64,000 nt of DNA from Roseovarius sp. EL26 (GTDB lineage Bacteria > Pseudomonadota > Alphaproteobacteria > Rhodobacterales > Rhodobacteraceae). The position numbers and the translations under genes are program-made. Below, piece by piece: positions 7,938 to 17,010 of this stretch (within the stretch, counting starts at the first letter, position 1; every line of letters begins with the position of its first letter). The notes under the pieces were generated by a model. The model had not been told where the DNA came from. It worked only from the letters and a program-made list of their open reading frames with translations, and did no database searches. The stretch lies in assembly GCF_900327775.1 (NCBI RefSeq), contig NZ_OUMZ01000007.1, positions 419,545 through 483,544 on the forward strand. The letters run 5' to 3'.

Positions 7938-9049
7938 CCCAAACAGTGCATGTTGGCTTGGGCGATCGCGCCTATGACATCCACATTGGCCCCGGCCTGC
8001 TTGCACAGTCAGGTGGATTGATTGCACCGCTGTTGCATCGGCAACGTGTGGCAATCATTACCGATGAAAATGTCGCGGCACTGCATCTGAAAGCCTTGCA
8101 AGACGGGTTAGAGGCAGCAGGTATTGCGTCGACGGCGCTGGCACTTCCAGCAGGCGAAGCGACAAAATCGTGGCCACATTTTGAACGTGCGGTTGAATGG
8201 CTGTTGGCCGAGAAGGTTGAGCGTCGCGATGTCGTTATTGCTTTTGGTGGTGGTGTAATCGGCGATCTGGTTGGCTTTGCCGCATCGGTGTTGCGTCGTG
8301 GGGTGCGGTTTGTGCAGATCCCAACCAGCCTGTTGGCTCAGGTTGATAGCTCGGTCGGGGGCAAAACCGGCATTAACGCACCGCAGGGTAAAAATCTGAT
8401 CGGTGCGTTTCACCAGCCTTCGTTGGTGCTGGCCGATACTGAAGTGCTGGGCACATTGACGCCACGCGATTATCTTGCCGGATACGGCGAGGTGGTGAAG
8501 TACGGGTTGTTGGGTGATGCCGCGTTTTTTGAGTGGTTAGAGAAAAATGGCCCAGCCGCAGCAGCGGGTGATATGGCGGCGCGGATTGCTGCGGTTAAAC
8601 GCTCGGTCGAGATGAAGGCCGAGATTGTCGTGCGCGATGAGACCGAACAAGGTGACCGAGCGCTGCTCAATCTGGGGCATACCTTCTGTCATGCGTTAGA
8701 GGCGGCAACGGGTTATTCTGATCGCTTGCTGCACGGCGAGGGTGTGGCCATCGGTTGTGCTTTGGCGTTTGAATTGTCGTCGCGCATGGGCCTGTGTTCT
8801 CAAGAAGACCCAAGCCGTGTGCGAGCGCACTTGCGTGATATGGGCATGAAAGTAGATCTCAAGGATATCGATGGTGCTCTGCCTGATGCCGAAGGTCTTC
8901 TGGCATTGATGGGGCAGGACAAAAAGGTTGTCGACGGCCAGTTGCGCTTTATCCTGACGCGCGGCATTGGAGATGCGTTCGTCAGTGCAGACGTTGACCC
9001 AACGCTGGTGAAAACCGTTCTGAAAGAGACGCTTAAGGATCGGACGTGA
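7934..9049 (+). CDS. aroB: 3-dehydroquinate synthase
   Basis: A 371-residue NAD- and zinc-dependent enzyme that cyclises DAHP to 3-dehydroquinate, the second step of the shikimate pathway. The NAD-binding GGGVIGDLVGFAAS, the QIPTSLLAQVDSSVGGKTGIN region and the zinc ligands (Glu in GYGEVVKYG, His in LGHTFCHALE, His in LLHGEGVAIG) are all visible. Length is normal for the family. It overlaps aroK by four bases. The gap to the cold-shock gene downstream is about 210 bases. Confidence 0.96.
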   Translation: MTQTVHVGLGDRAYDIHIGPGLLAQSGGLIAPLLHRQRVAIITDENVAALHLKALQDGLEAAGIASTALALPAGEATKSWPHFERAVEWLLAEKVERRDVVIAFGGGVIGDLVGFAASVLRRGVRFVQIPTSLLAQVDSSVGGKTGINAPQGKNLIGAFHQPSLVLADTEVLGTLTPRDYLAGYGEVVKYGLLGDAAFFEWLEKNGPAAAAGDMAARIAAVKRSVEMKAEIVVRDETEQGDRALLNLGHTFCHALEAATGYSDRLLHGEGVAIGCALAFELSSRMGLCSQEDPSRVRAHLRDMGMKVDLKDIDGALPDAEGLLALMGQDKKVVDGQLRFILTRGIGDAFVSADVDPTLVKTVLKETLKDRT

Positions 9050-9261
9050 CACAAACATCGTGGCAGTCAGCCAATGGCAATTGGCCGTTTTTATAAGCTA
9101 AGTCTTGCAAAATGCGCCATTGCCAGCCATATGGGCGGTGCTAACGTTATTCTTTTTCGACCCACTGTCTCCCGATCTTCGGCGTTCAGTCTATCGATCC
9201 AGACCAACCACGCCGGGCTGTCGCACTAATGCGGACAGCAACAATTTTGGAGACTACGGAT

Positions 9262-9468
9262 ATGGCTACTGGCACCGTAAAATGGTTCAACACAACTAAA
9301 GGCTACGGCTTCGTCGCACCTGATGGCGGCGGCAAAGATGTATTTGTACACATCTCAGCTGTCGAGCGTTCCGGCCTGACAGGTCTTGCAGACAATCAAA
9401 AGATTACTTTTGACATCGAAGCTGGCCGTGACGGTCGCGAGTCTGCGATTAACATCTCAGCGGACTAA
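9262..9468 (+). CDS. Cold-shock protein, CspA family
   Basis: A 68-residue single cold-shock domain. RNP1 (KGYGFV near residues 13-18) and RNP2 (VFVHIS near 30-35) are intact, and the start [10 protein letters not shown] is typical. The ATG at 9262 is preferred over an upstream in-frame ATG at 9229 because it matches family length and has TTGGAG upstream. It binds single-stranded RNA or DNA and acts as an RNA chaperone. The roughly 200-base region upstream contains no gene and probably carries a long 5' leader, as is common for csp genes. A hairpin terminator follows at 9492. Confidence 0.93.
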   Translation: MATGTVKWFNTTKGYGFVAPDGGGKDVFVHISAVERSGLTGLADNQKITFDIEAGRDGRESAINISAD

Positions 9469-9491
9469 GCTTTCCGAGCTTAAGTGTAACG

Positions 9492-9519
9492 AAACGCGGC
9501 CCAAAAGGGGCCGCGTTTT
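9492..9519. terminator. Rho-independent terminator after csp
   Basis: Eleven-base arms (aaacgcggccc and gggccgcgttt) around a short loop, followed by a T-containing stretch. It lies 23 bases after the cold-shock gene and six bases before the end of convergent arsH, so it can serve both. Confidence 0.8.
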
Positions 9520-9524
9520 GCGTT

Positions 9525-10241
9525 TCAGGTAGCGGTCTTCATGTTGACGCGCTTTGACAGCTCTTCCAAGCTTTCCACACGCTCGGAATATCGATCGACA
9601 AGATAGTCTTTCTGACCGCGGGTCAGCAGGGTGAATTTGACCAGCTCTTCCATCACGTCAACGATGCGGTTGTAAAACGGCGAGGACTTCATGCGACCAT
9701 CTTCGCCAAATTCGAGAAACGCCTTGGGCACTGAGGATTGATTGGGAATGGTCAGCATCCGCATCCAACGGCCCAGAATGCGCATTTGATTGACGGCATT
9801 GAAGCTTTGTGAGCCGCCACAGACCTGTGCGATAGCTAAGGTTTTGCCCTGTGTGGGGCGGACGCCACCAATTGGTGCCAAGGGGATCCAGTCGATTTGG
9901 GTTTTCATAATGCCGGTCATCGCACCGTGACGTTCTGGAGAGACCCAGACCATACCTTCAGACCACATCACCAGATCGCGTAATTCTGCCACCTTGGGGT
10001 GGCTGGCCTCGGAATCGTCGGGTAGTGGCAAGCCCGAGGGGTCAAATAACTGTGTTGCGGCCCCAAACCGGTTCAGAATGCGAGCCGATTCTTCGGCCAG
10101 CAGGCGTGAGTATGAGCGATCACGCAAACTGCCATACAAAAGCAAAATGCGTGGCTTATGCGTTGGTCTCTCCTGTGGGATCAGTTTTGCCTCATCTACC
10201 GGGTGAAAGGCGCTGTCTGTGATGTTGGGCGCGTCACTCAT
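9525..10241 (-). CDS. arsH: ArsH, NADPH-dependent FMN oxidoreductase
   Basis: A 238-residue flavodoxin-like protein. The FMN phosphate-binding loop is [12 protein letters not shown] near residues 35-46, preceded by the typical polar N-terminal extension, and a [11 protein letters not shown] motif lies near residues 99-109. ArsH proteins oxidise trivalent organoarsenicals or reduce quinones and azo compounds, adding to arsenic tolerance. It is the last gene of arsR-acr3-arsC-arsH and overlaps arsC by four bases. It should be under ArsR control from the promoter in front of arsR. Confidence 0.93.
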   Translation of the reverse strand: MSDAPNITDSAFHPVDEAKLIPQERPTHKPRILLLYGSLRDRSYSRLLAEESARILNRFGAATQLFDPSGLPLPDDSEASHPKVAELRDLVMWSEGMVWVSPERHGAMTGIMKTQIDWIPLAPIGGVRPTQGKTLAIAQVCGGSQSFNAVNQMRILGRWMRMLTIPNQSSVPKAFLEFGEDGRMKSSPFYNRIVDVMEELVKFTLLTRGQKDYLVDRYSERVESLEELSKRVNMKTAT

Positions 10242-10657
10242 AGGCGGTTGCCATTCTCATCAAGGATCATTTCGCCGTCTTTTTTATACACTGGCCCGGT
10301 TGGCCAGTTTTCCAAAAGATCGAGGATCTTTTCGCTGGGGCGGCAAAGCGCTACGCCTTTGGCAGTGCACACAATCGGCCGGTTCACCAGAACAGGATGT
10401 TCAACCATCGCATTCAAAAGAACCTCTTGGGAAACAGACGGGTCCGTCAGGCCCAGTTCCTCGGCATTGGTTTTATACGTGCGCAGGGCATCACGGGGCG
10501 TCAGACCGGCGGCTGCAAAAAGCCCCTGTAGCTGCGCTTTGGTCCAGCCTGTGTTCAGATATTCAACAACGACGGGATCATACCCCGCCTGACGTATGAT
10601 ATCGAGAACGTTTGATGACGTACCGCAACCGGGATTGTGATGGATAACGATGCTCAT
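10238..10657 (-). CDS. arsC: Arsenate reductase, glutaredoxin-coupled type
   Basis: A 139-residue ArsC of the thioredoxin-fold, glutathione/glutaredoxin-dependent class. The active-site loop is [10 protein letters not shown] with Cys12, and the conserved [10 protein letters not shown] near residue 92 and LCRPSEKIL near 103-111 carry the basic residues that bind arsenate. It reduces arsenate to arsenite for export by Acr3. It overlaps both neighbours by four bases, so the operon is tightly coupled. Confidence 0.94.
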   Translation of the reverse strand: MSIVIHHNPGCGTSSNVLDIIRQAGYDPVVVEYLNTGWTKAQLQGLFAAAGLTPRDALRTYKTNAEELGLTDPSVSQEVLLNAMVEHPVLVNRPIVCTAKGVALCRPSEKILDLLENWPTGPVYKKDGEMILDENGNRL

Positions 10658-11721
10658 TTTTGACCTCGTTCAGATGGGAACCAATGTTTTGTTTTGTTTG
10701 CGAATGCTACCAGTGACAGCATAACTGGAACTTCGACCAGTACCCCAACAACGGTTGCCAAAGCGGCCCCGGAACCCAAGCCAAATAGGCTGATGGCCAC
10801 GGCCACGGCCAGTTCAAAGAAGTTTGAAGTACCGATCAGGGCGCATGGGGCGGCCACGTTGAAAGGAATGCGCCAAGCCCGTGCCGCCCCATAGGCGATA
10901 AAGAAGATGCCGTAAGACTGAATCAACAGCGGGATCGCGATCAGCACGATGACCAGAGGACGGTCCAAGATGACCTCGCCTTGAAAACCAAAGAGCAGCA
11001 CCACCGTAACCAGCAGACCAAAGATCGAAAACGGCTGGACCCGGCTTTTGAAGGCATCAACGGCCTCTTCACCGCCCTTTTGCACCAGTTTCTGGCGGGT
11101 CAGGTAGCCGGCCAGTAGTGGTAGCATGACGTAGAGGCCAACTGACAGCAGTAGCGTGTCCCAAGGGACGACAATATCGGTCACCCCAAGAAGGAAAGCT
11201 ACGATCGGGGCAAAGGCGAAGACCATGACAACATCGTTCACACTGACCTGCACAAGAGTATAGGTGGCGTCGCCTCGGGTGAGGTTGGACCAGACAAAAA
11301 CCATTGCCGTGCAGGGAGCTGCTCCCAACAAAATGACACCAGCAAGGTAGGCCTGTGCATCGTCTGGCGGGATCAAACCGGCAAAGACATAGTTGAAGAA
11401 CAACACACCAAGTGCGGCCATGGTGAAGGGCTTGATCAGCCAGTTGACGATAAGCGTTACAATCAGTCCTTTGGGTTTGTCGCCGATCTGACGGATGGAG
11501 CTGAAATCTACTCCTACCATCATTGGGTAAACCATTGCCCAGATCAAAACCGCCACGGGCAAGTTGACGGAGGCAATCTCCAGCGAGGCCAGAAAAGCAA
11601 ACAGGCTGGGAAATACGTTGCCCAATAATAGACCCGCGCCGATGGCAAGCGCTACCCAGACAGAAAGCCATCGCTCAAAGGCTCCAAGCCCCGAGTTTTC
11701 AATAACGGATGTGTCGGTCAT
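10654..11721 (-). CDS. acr3: Arsenite efflux transporter, Acr3 family
   Basis: A 355-residue inner-membrane protein with about ten hydrophobic helices. The family-typical [20 protein letters not shown] segment contains the conserved Cys needed for arsenite transport, and [12 protein letters not shown] near the N-terminus is also characteristic. It extrudes arsenite using the proton gradient. It starts 26 bases after arsR and overlaps arsC by four bases. The family is Acr3, not ArsB; the two are unrelated in sequence. Confidence 0.95.
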   Translation of the reverse strand: MTDTSVIENSGLGAFERWLSVWVALAIGAGLLLGNVFPSLFAFLASLEIASVNLPVAVLIWAMVYPMMVGVDFSSIRQIGDKPKGLIVTLIVNWLIKPFTMAALGVLFFNYVFAGLIPPDDAQAYLAGVILLGAAPCTAMVFVWSNLTRGDATYTLVQVSVNDVVMVFAFAPIVAFLLGVTDIVVPWDTLLLSVGLYVMLPLLAGYLTRQKLVQKGGEEAVDAFKSRVQPFSIFGLLVTVVLLFGFQGEVILDRPLVIVLIAIPLLIQSYGIFFIAYGAARAWRIPFNVAAPCALIGTSNFFELAVAVAISLFGLGSGAALATVVGVLVEVPVMLSLVAFANKTKHWFPSERGQK

Positions 11722-11747
11722 AAGTTTTCCTTGTCAGAATGTAAGCT

Positions 11748-12080
11748 TCAGCAGTTACAGGCGATCTCATTGATCAGGGTTTTGCATTGTTCTGGTTGCC
11801 CGCCGCAGCAATCTTCCGTCAAAAAGGCGAGCAGGCCACGCATACCCTCCATATTGGCGAAATAGCGGATCATTCGGCCCTCGCGATTGTTGCGCAAAAG
11901 ACCAGCTTGCGTCAGCACGGCTAGATTGGCGGACATGGTGTTTTGTTTAACGTTAAGCGCTTCTCCTATTTCACCGGAAAGCATACCGTCGGCGCCTGCA
12001 CGAACCAGCAAGCGGAATACATCCAACCGGGTTGATTGTGAAAGGGCTGCGAGAGCGAGGAGGGCGTTTGTCTTATCCAT
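11748..12080 (-). CDS. arsR: ArsR-family arsenic-sensing repressor
   Basis: A 110-residue winged-helix repressor. The recognition helix lies around NVKQNTMSANLAVLTQAGLL (residues 43-62). Unlike the classic ELCVC site in helix 4, the cysteines lie at the C-terminus: Cys91-Cys92, Cys99, Cys108 and Cys110. This resembles the C-terminal arsenite site described for Acidithiobacillus ArsR (Cys pair plus a third Cys). A perfect inverted repeat at 12079-12102 covers the region directly before and touching the start codon, implying autorepression. No ribosome-binding site is seen, so the mRNA may be leaderless. Confidence 0.92.
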   Translation of the reverse strand: MDKTNALLALAALSQSTRLDVFRLLVRAGADGMLSGEIGEALNVKQNTMSANLAVLTQAGLLRNNREGRMIRYFANMEGMRGLLAFLTEDCCGGQPEQCKTLINEIACNC

Positions 12081-12102
12081 ATATCATGAATTATTGATAT
12101 AT
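12079..12102. promoter_or_regulatory. Putative ArsR operator
   Basis: A perfect eight-base inverted repeat, atatatca and tgatatat, with an eight-base spacer. It touches the arsR start codon (ATG at 12078-12080, minus strand). Its AT-rich dyad matches the general character of ArsR/SmtB operators. It probably overlaps the promoter of the ars operon. Inferred from position and symmetry. Confidence 0.6.
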
Positions 12103-12162
12103 TGGGTGAAGTCAATCTAAATTATGTGCTGTTATGAAAGTTTCATGGAACTGTAATGAAAA

Positions 12163-12188
12163 GCGGGATGACGTATCATCCCGCAATT
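12163..12188 (-). terminator. Terminator downstream of tyrS
   Basis: Nine-base arms (gcgggatga and tcatcccgc) with a four-base loop, 13 bases after the tyrS stop when read on the minus strand, followed by cttttc. It is well placed to end tyrS transcription before the ars promoter region. Confidence 0.7.
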
Positions 12189-12196
12189 TTGATAGC

Positions 12197-13450
12197 TTAG
12201 CTTAGCTTGACCAAGGCATGGCGTTTTTTGCCTGCGCTAAGTTTAATGGGCGCAGCAAAAGCAGTGGCATCCAGCATCAGACCGGCATCTGTCAGCGGCT
12301 CATCATTTAGCTTGGCACCATTTTCGCTGATCAGGCGCTTGGCTTCTTTACCGGATTTCACCAGACCGGATTTTACGATCAGTTGCACGATGGAAATACC
12401 ATCACCCAACTCATCCGCGCTCAGCTCATAGGTTGGCAGGTCGTCTCCAACGCCACCCTTTTCGAACACCTCGCGCGCAGTTGTTTCGGCAGCGCGCGCC
12501 GCTTCTGCACCGTGCAGCAGGGTCGTGACTTCATTCGCCAGAATAATCTTGGCTGCGTTGATTTCAGATCCCTCCAACGCGCCCAGACGTTTGCATTCAT
12601 CCAGTGGTAACTCTGTATAGAGTTTGAGGAAACGACCGGTATCTGCATCTGTCGTGTTCCGCCAGAACTGCCAGAACTGGTACGAGCTGCACATGTCGGC
12701 ATTCAACCAAACTGCACCATCTTGCGATTTGCCCATCTTTTTACCGTCCGAGGTGGTCAGCAGGGGGGATGTCAGGCCATAAATCTCATGATCAAGTACA
12801 CGGCGTGTCAGGTCGATACCGTTCACAATGTTGCCCCACTGGTCGCTGCCACCCATTTGCAGCAAACAGCCATAGCGGCGGTTCAGCTCTAAGAAGTCAT
12901 AGGCCTGCAGGATCATGTAGTTGAACTCGAGGAACGACAGTGATTGTTCCCGGTCCAGCCGCGATTTCACCGATTCAAATGCCAACATCCGGTTGACAGA
13001 AAAGTGCCGTCCGATGTCACGCAGAAACTCCAGATAGTTCAACCCATCCAGCCACTCGGCGTTATTGAGCATGAGCGCTGCATTCTCGGCATCGCTGTCG
13101 TAGTCAATATAAGCCGCAAAAACCTTTTTGATTCCGGCAATATTGTCGTCGATCTGATTTTCGGTCAGCAGCGGGCGTTCATCTGCACGAAACGAAGGAT
13201 CGCCCACCTTGGTGGTACCGCCGCCCATCAGGGTGATCGGCTTGTGGCCAGTTTTTTGAAACCAGCGCAGCATCATGATTTGGATCAAGCTGCCAACATG
13301 CAATGATTTTGCGGTGGCATCAAAGCCGATATAGGCAGGTGTCACCCCTTTGGTCAGCGCCTCATCGAGGCCCTGATAATCGGTGCAGTCAGCCAGAAAG
13401 CCGCGTTCCATCATGACGGTCATGAAATCCGATTTGGGGTGGTAGGTCAT
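12197..13450 (-). CDS. tyrS: Tyrosyl-tRNA synthetase
   Basis: A 417-residue class I synthetase. The HIGH-like HVGS lies at residues 51-54 and the KMSKS-like loop is KKMGKS near residue 238; the tRNA-binding S4-like domain is at the C-terminus ([14 protein letters not shown]). The tyrosine-binding MGGSDQWGN segment is conserved. Length fits the bacterial TyrRS family. It is divergent from anmK with about 60 bases between starts, which must hold both promoters. Confidence 0.97.
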   Translation of the reverse strand: MTYHPKSDFMTVMMERGFLADCTDYQGLDEALTKGVTPAYIGFDATAKSLHVGSLIQIMMLRWFQKTGHKPITLMGGGTTKVGDPSFRADERPLLTENQIDDNIAGIKKVFAAYIDYDSDAENAALMLNNAEWLDGLNYLEFLRDIGRHFSVNRMLAFESVKSRLDREQSLSFLEFNYMILQAYDFLELNRRYGCLLQMGGSDQWGNIVNGIDLTRRVLDHEIYGLTSPLLTTSDGKKMGKSQDGAVWLNADMCSSYQFWQFWRNTTDADTGRFLKLYTELPLDECKRLGALEGSEINAAKIILANEVTTLLHGAEAARAAETTAREVFEKGGVGDDLPTYELSADELGDGISIVQLIVKSGLVKSGKEAKRLISENGAKLNDEPLTDAGLMLDATAFAAPIKLSAGKKRHALVKLS

Positions 13451-13513
13451 TATGCTTGTCCCAGTGTTGATTGCGGGGCATGTATAGGCAGGGTTTTGGC
13501 AAAGGAAAAGGCC

Positions 13514-14623
13514 ATGATGAAAGCAGGTCCCATTTGGGCGCTGGGTGCAATGTCAGGCACATCGCTAGACGGTGTTGATGCCGCGCTGGTCCATACCGAT
13601 GGCGAGGTGATTCACGCCTTTGGCGGTAGTGGATATCGGGCCTATTCCGAAGCTGAGCAACTGGCCCTGCGCGCAGCCCTTGGGAAATGGCAAGATGACG
13701 ATTGTTCCGAGGCTTTACAGGTGATTCAGCAGGCTCATACAGGGCATCTCGGCACCTTTGAAGGTGCAGCTCTTATCGGATTTCACGGGCAAACTCTAGC
13801 ACATGATCCACACGGGCGGGGAACACACCAAATTGGCGATGGCGCTGCTCTGGCCAATGCGCTCGACTGCCCGGTCGTATGGGATTTCCGGACTGCAGAT
13901 GTACGGTTAGGGGGGGAAGGCGCGCCATTAGCACCGTTTTATCACTTTGCCTGCGCCAAATGGATCGGGGCAGAGAACCCTGTCGCCTTTTTGAACCTTG
14001 GAGGGGTTGGTAACCTGACGTGGGTCGACCCACAGAAGAAAGCCCCAGATACCCCAGGCGCGTTGTTGGCTTTTGATACGGGGCCGGCGAACGCGCCAAT
14101 CAATGATTTGATGATGCAGCGTTTGGGTCGCGCTTACGATCAGGATGGCGCTTTGGCCACGCAGGGCAACGTGGTTGTGGACGCGGTTGAGCAGTTCTTG
14201 CTGCATCCGTACTTTGATCGCCTCGCCCCGAAGTCGTTGGACCGGGATGAATTCACTGGAATTCTGGAATTGGTTGCAGGACTGCCTGATTCCGATGCTG
14301 CGGCAACCTTGACCATGATGTGTGCAGCTGCCGTGGCACGTGGTTTGAAACGCTGTCCATCTATGCCAGAGCGAGTGCTGGTGACAGGGGGCGGACGTAA
14401 GAACCCGGTCTTGATGCATATGCTGAACGGCGTTTTGGAGGCTCAAGTTGATCCGGTAGAGGCGGTTGGGCTTGATGGAGACATGTTGGAGGCGCAGGCT
14501 TTTGCGCATCTGGCTGTTCGCGTGCAGCGCGGTCTGCCCACGTCTGGCCCGGGCACAACCGGTGTTCGTGCAGCGGTGTCCGGTGGGACAATCAGCAAAC
14601 CATCAGGTAAGGGAGCAAATTGA
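13514..14623 (+). CDS. anmK: Anhydro-N-acetylmuramic acid kinase
   Basis: A 369-residue sugar kinase of the ASKHA fold that hydrolyses and phosphorylates 1,6-anhydroMurNAc during peptidoglycan recycling, giving MurNAc-6-phosphate. The first phosphate loop is [15 protein letters not shown] near residues 9-23; GFHGQT, FNLGGVGN and the [10 protein letters not shown] adenosine-site segment near 294-303 are also present. The start at 13514 is supported by AAGGAAAAGG upstream and the usual length. The next gene starts on the last base of its stop, so the two are coupled. Confidence 0.95.
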   Translation: MMKAGPIWALGAMSGTSLDGVDAALVHTDGEVIHAFGGSGYRAYSEAEQLALRAALGKWQDDDCSEALQVIQQAHTGHLGTFEGAALIGFHGQTLAHDPHGRGTHQIGDGAALANALDCPVVWDFRTADVRLGGEGAPLAPFYHFACAKWIGAENPVAFLNLGGVGNLTWVDPQKKAPDTPGALLAFDTGPANAPINDLMMQRLGRAYDQDGALATQGNVVVDAVEQFLLHPYFDRLAPKSLDRDEFTGILELVAGLPDSDAAATLTMMCAAAVARGLKRCPSMPERVLVTGGGRKNPVLMHMLNGVLEAQVDPVEAVGLDGDMLEAQAFAHLAVRVQRGLPTSGPGTTGVRAAVSGGTISKPSGKGAN

Positions 14624-15354
14624 TGGACTACCAACTGGATGATGGGGCTGCAGGTGGGCACAAGTTGGGGGCCATTGTTCTGAGCACGGATGAAACGCTA
14701 GAATTTGAGGCGCGTCAGGTGTTGGAAGGGCAGGGTATTAACCTGTTGCATGCGCGCATCCCCGCGATGGCGGATGTGACACCAGAGAAGCTTGCAACCA
14801 TGGCTGATGGGATGACCAGTACAGCGGCTTTGTTGCCAAGCGGGATGAAGGCCATTGCCTATGCCTGCACCTCAGGCGCCACCGTGATTGGCCCCAAGGA
14901 AGTCGAGCGTCTCGTTCAACAAGCGCATCCAGATGTGCCGGTGACCAACCCGATGACTGCTGTGATCGAAGCGATTAGGGCTCTTAATGTTAGGCGCATC
15001 GCTTTGGTTACCCCTTATGTGCCCAGCGTGACTGCTCCGATGCGGGCTTATCTGGCAGAAAATGGTATTGAGACCGTCAGCGAGCAAAGTTTTGGCGAAA
15101 GTGAAGATTCCACTGTCGCCCGAATTGCTGAACGCAGTACCCGTGATGCCATGCTGCAAGCGGCGCAAGCTGAGGGCGTGCAAGCGGTGTTTGCCAGCTG
15201 TACGAATTTGCGCACATTCGGCGTTGTCGATGAGGTTGAGTCGGAACTGAACCTGCCAGTTATAAGCTCAAACTCTGCTTTGATCTGGCATTTGCTGAAG
15301 CTGGCGGGAATAGACGCCAAAGGCTGGGGGCCCGGGCGGCTTTATGCATTATGA
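14623..15354 (+). CDS. Asp/Glu racemase superfamily protein, maleate-isomerase-like
   Basis: A 243-residue protein whose two halves each offer a cysteine: Cys82 in YACTSGATVIG and Cys193 in ASCTNLRTF. This pair is the hallmark of the Asp/Glu racemase, maleate cis-trans isomerase and arylmalonate decarboxylase family, and the YACTSG form is closest to maleate isomerases. The ATG at 14623 overlaps the anmK stop and has GGGAG upstream; a TTG three bases earlier is possible. It overlaps the downstream PLP enzyme by four bases. The substrate is not evident. A glutamate-racemase role in wall synthesis is less likely because the motifs differ from MurI. Confidence 0.8.
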   Translation: MDYQLDDGAAGGHKLGAIVLSTDETLEFEARQVLEGQGINLLHARIPAMADVTPEKLATMADGMTSTAALLPSGMKAIAYACTSGATVIGPKEVERLVQQAHPDVPVTNPMTAVIEAIRALNVRRIALVTPYVPSVTAPMRAYLAENGIETVSEQSFGESEDSTVARIAERSTRDAMLQAAQAEGVQAVFASCTNLRTFGVVDEVESELNLPVISSNSALIWHLLKLAGIDAKGWGPGRLYAL

Positions 15355-16493
15355 ATAAGTCACCTTTTAAATCCGAAACTATTGCGGCACAGGCCGCGGG
15401 AGCGGTTGATGCCGCCGGAGCAGGGGTTGTGCCGGGTATCCAACCCGCGACGACATTTTTACGGGGACCAGACAACGCGCTTTTGCGGGGAGATAAAATT
15501 TACGGTCGCGACGACAACGATACCGTACGTCAGGCCGAAGAAATCTTGAACCAACTCGAAGGGGCGGCCGCGACGTTGTTGTTTCCTTCTGGTATGGCCG
15601 CAGCGGCAGCAGTGTTTCGTACTGTGTCGAATGGGGGGCGGGTTGTTCTGCAATCTGGCATCTATTGGGGTGTTACCAAATGGGCGCAGGATTTCTGTGC
15701 GCGGCGCGATATTATGTTGGATCAGGTCGATGCCTCTGATCTGGATGCTTTAAGTACTGCGTGCGCCCAGCCTGCAGATCTGGTCTGGATTGAAGTACCG
15801 TCAAATCCGTGGTTGAAAATCACCGACATCGCGGCAGCGTCTGATTTGGCGCATCGCGCTGGTGCGATATTGGCAGTGGATGGGACCGCAGCCCCGCCAA
15901 CAATGACACAAGCCCTGCAATTCGGGGCTGATATAGTGATGCATTCGGCCACTAAGGCCATCAACGGGCACACTGATGTATTGGCGGGGGTGTTGTCTTG
16001 CGCAGATGCAGGCAGTGCTGCATGGCAAGCCATCGCGCTGGATCGCCATGATGCGGGCGCCATTATTGGGCCCTTTGAAGCGTGGCTGCTGATGCGTGGT
16101 ATACGAACCTTGCCCTTGAGGCTTGAGCGTATGAGCGCGAATGCACAGGCCATTGCCGAATATCTGGCCACGCATGACAGGGTCGAGGCGGTCTGGTATC
16201 CCGGTTTGCGCGACCATCCAGGGTATGAGCTGGCCAAGCGCCAGATGCAGGGCGGATTTGGTTATATGTTATCTGTCGTAGTTAACGGTGGAGAAACTGC
16301 TGCACTGGCGGCAATTGGTCGATTGAGCCTGTTTCATCGGGCTACGTCATTGGGTGGGGTCGAAAGCCTTGTTGAGCACCGCCACTCGATTGAACCGCAT
16401 TCGGGTATTCCACCGGGCTTATTGCGACTGTCGGTCGGGATTGAGCATATCGATGATCTGATCGCGGATCTTGATCAGGCCTTGAGGGGCTAA
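15351..16493 (+). CDS. Cys/Met-metabolism PLP enzyme (cystathionine beta-lyase-like)
   Basis: A 380-residue fold-type I PLP enzyme. The Schiff-base lysine is Lys202 in HSATKAINGHTDV, the cofactor-ring Asp is Asp177, and the phosphate-binding Tyr51/Arg53 lie in IYGRDDND. Family members cleave or form cystathionine, methionine or related thioethers. Sequence features alone do not separate beta-lyase from gamma-type enzymes; metC is the usual label. It is the last gene of an operon with anmK and the maleate-isomerase-like gene, overlapping the latter by four bases, an unexpected combination. Confidence 0.85.
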   Translation: MNKSPFKSETIAAQAAGAVDAAGAGVVPGIQPATTFLRGPDNALLRGDKIYGRDDNDTVRQAEEILNQLEGAAATLLFPSGMAAAAAVFRTVSNGGRVVLQSGIYWGVTKWAQDFCARRDIMLDQVDASDLDALSTACAQPADLVWIEVPSNPWLKITDIAAASDLAHRAGAILAVDGTAAPPTMTQALQFGADIVMHSATKAINGHTDVLAGVLSCADAGSAAWQAIALDRHDAGAIIGPFEAWLLMRGIRTLPLRLERMSANAQAIAEYLATHDRVEAVWYPGLRDHPGYELAKRQMQGGFGYMLSVVVNGGETAALAAIGRLSLFHRATSLGGVESLVEHRHSIEPHSGIPPGLLRLSVGIEHIDDLIADLDQALRG

Positions 16494-16499
16494 TCAACC

Positions 16500-16949
16500 T
16501 TATCGCTTCGCGGAGAAGAAATCCTTGAGCAGAGCCTCGCTCTCAGATGCTGACAATCCATCATAGACTTCAGGCGCATGATGGCATTGGGCATGACTAA
16601 ACACCCGTGCACCATGAGAAACGCCGCCAGACTTGGGGTCAGAGGCGCCAAAATATAGCCGATTGATGCGAGCGTTTGAGATGGCCGCGGCACACATAGG
16701 GCAGGGTTCTAACGTGACATAGAGATCATGGCCCATAAGCCGCTCTTGCCCCAATTTGGCGCAGGCTGCACGAATCGCCAGAATCTCGGCATGCGCGGTT
16801 GGATCATTCAATTCGCGTGTGCGGTTTCCGGCCTGCGCGATAATTTGCCCGTCAGGGGAACAAATTACGGCACCAACGGGCACCTCGCCACGGGCGGCTG
16901 CTGCTTGGGCCTCAAACAGGGCCGTTTGCATATGGCTATTGAAACGCAT
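16500..16949 (-). CDS. tadA: tRNA-adenosine deaminase TadA
   Basis: A 149-residue zinc deaminase that converts A34 to inosine in tRNA-Arg(ACG). Zinc ligands are visible in HAEILAI (His with the proton-shuttling Glu) and EPCPMCAAA (two Cys). The ATG at 16949 gives the normal length; a longer frame upstream to 17165 runs antisense through rluB and is unlikely to be used. It lies convergent to the PLP enzyme, seven bases away, and divergent from rluB. Confidence 0.93.
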   Translation of the reverse strand: MRFNSHMQTALFEAQAAAARGEVPVGAVICSPDGQIIAQAGNRTRELNDPTAHAEILAIRAACAKLGQERLMGHDLYVTLEPCPMCAAAISNARINRLYFGASDPKSGGVSHGARVFSHAQCHHAPEVYDGLSASESEALLKDFFSAKR

Positions 16950-17010
16950 GACGCTTGATTGCCCTCTCATCGGGTCTTTCGCAAGTCCAGATGATAGGGT
17001 AAGCGGGGCC

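Noticed and set aside
9525..12110. The arsenic operon as a mobile island
   Set aside because: No integrase, repeat borders or base-composition break is seen, and the operon is bounded by ordinary chromosomal genes.
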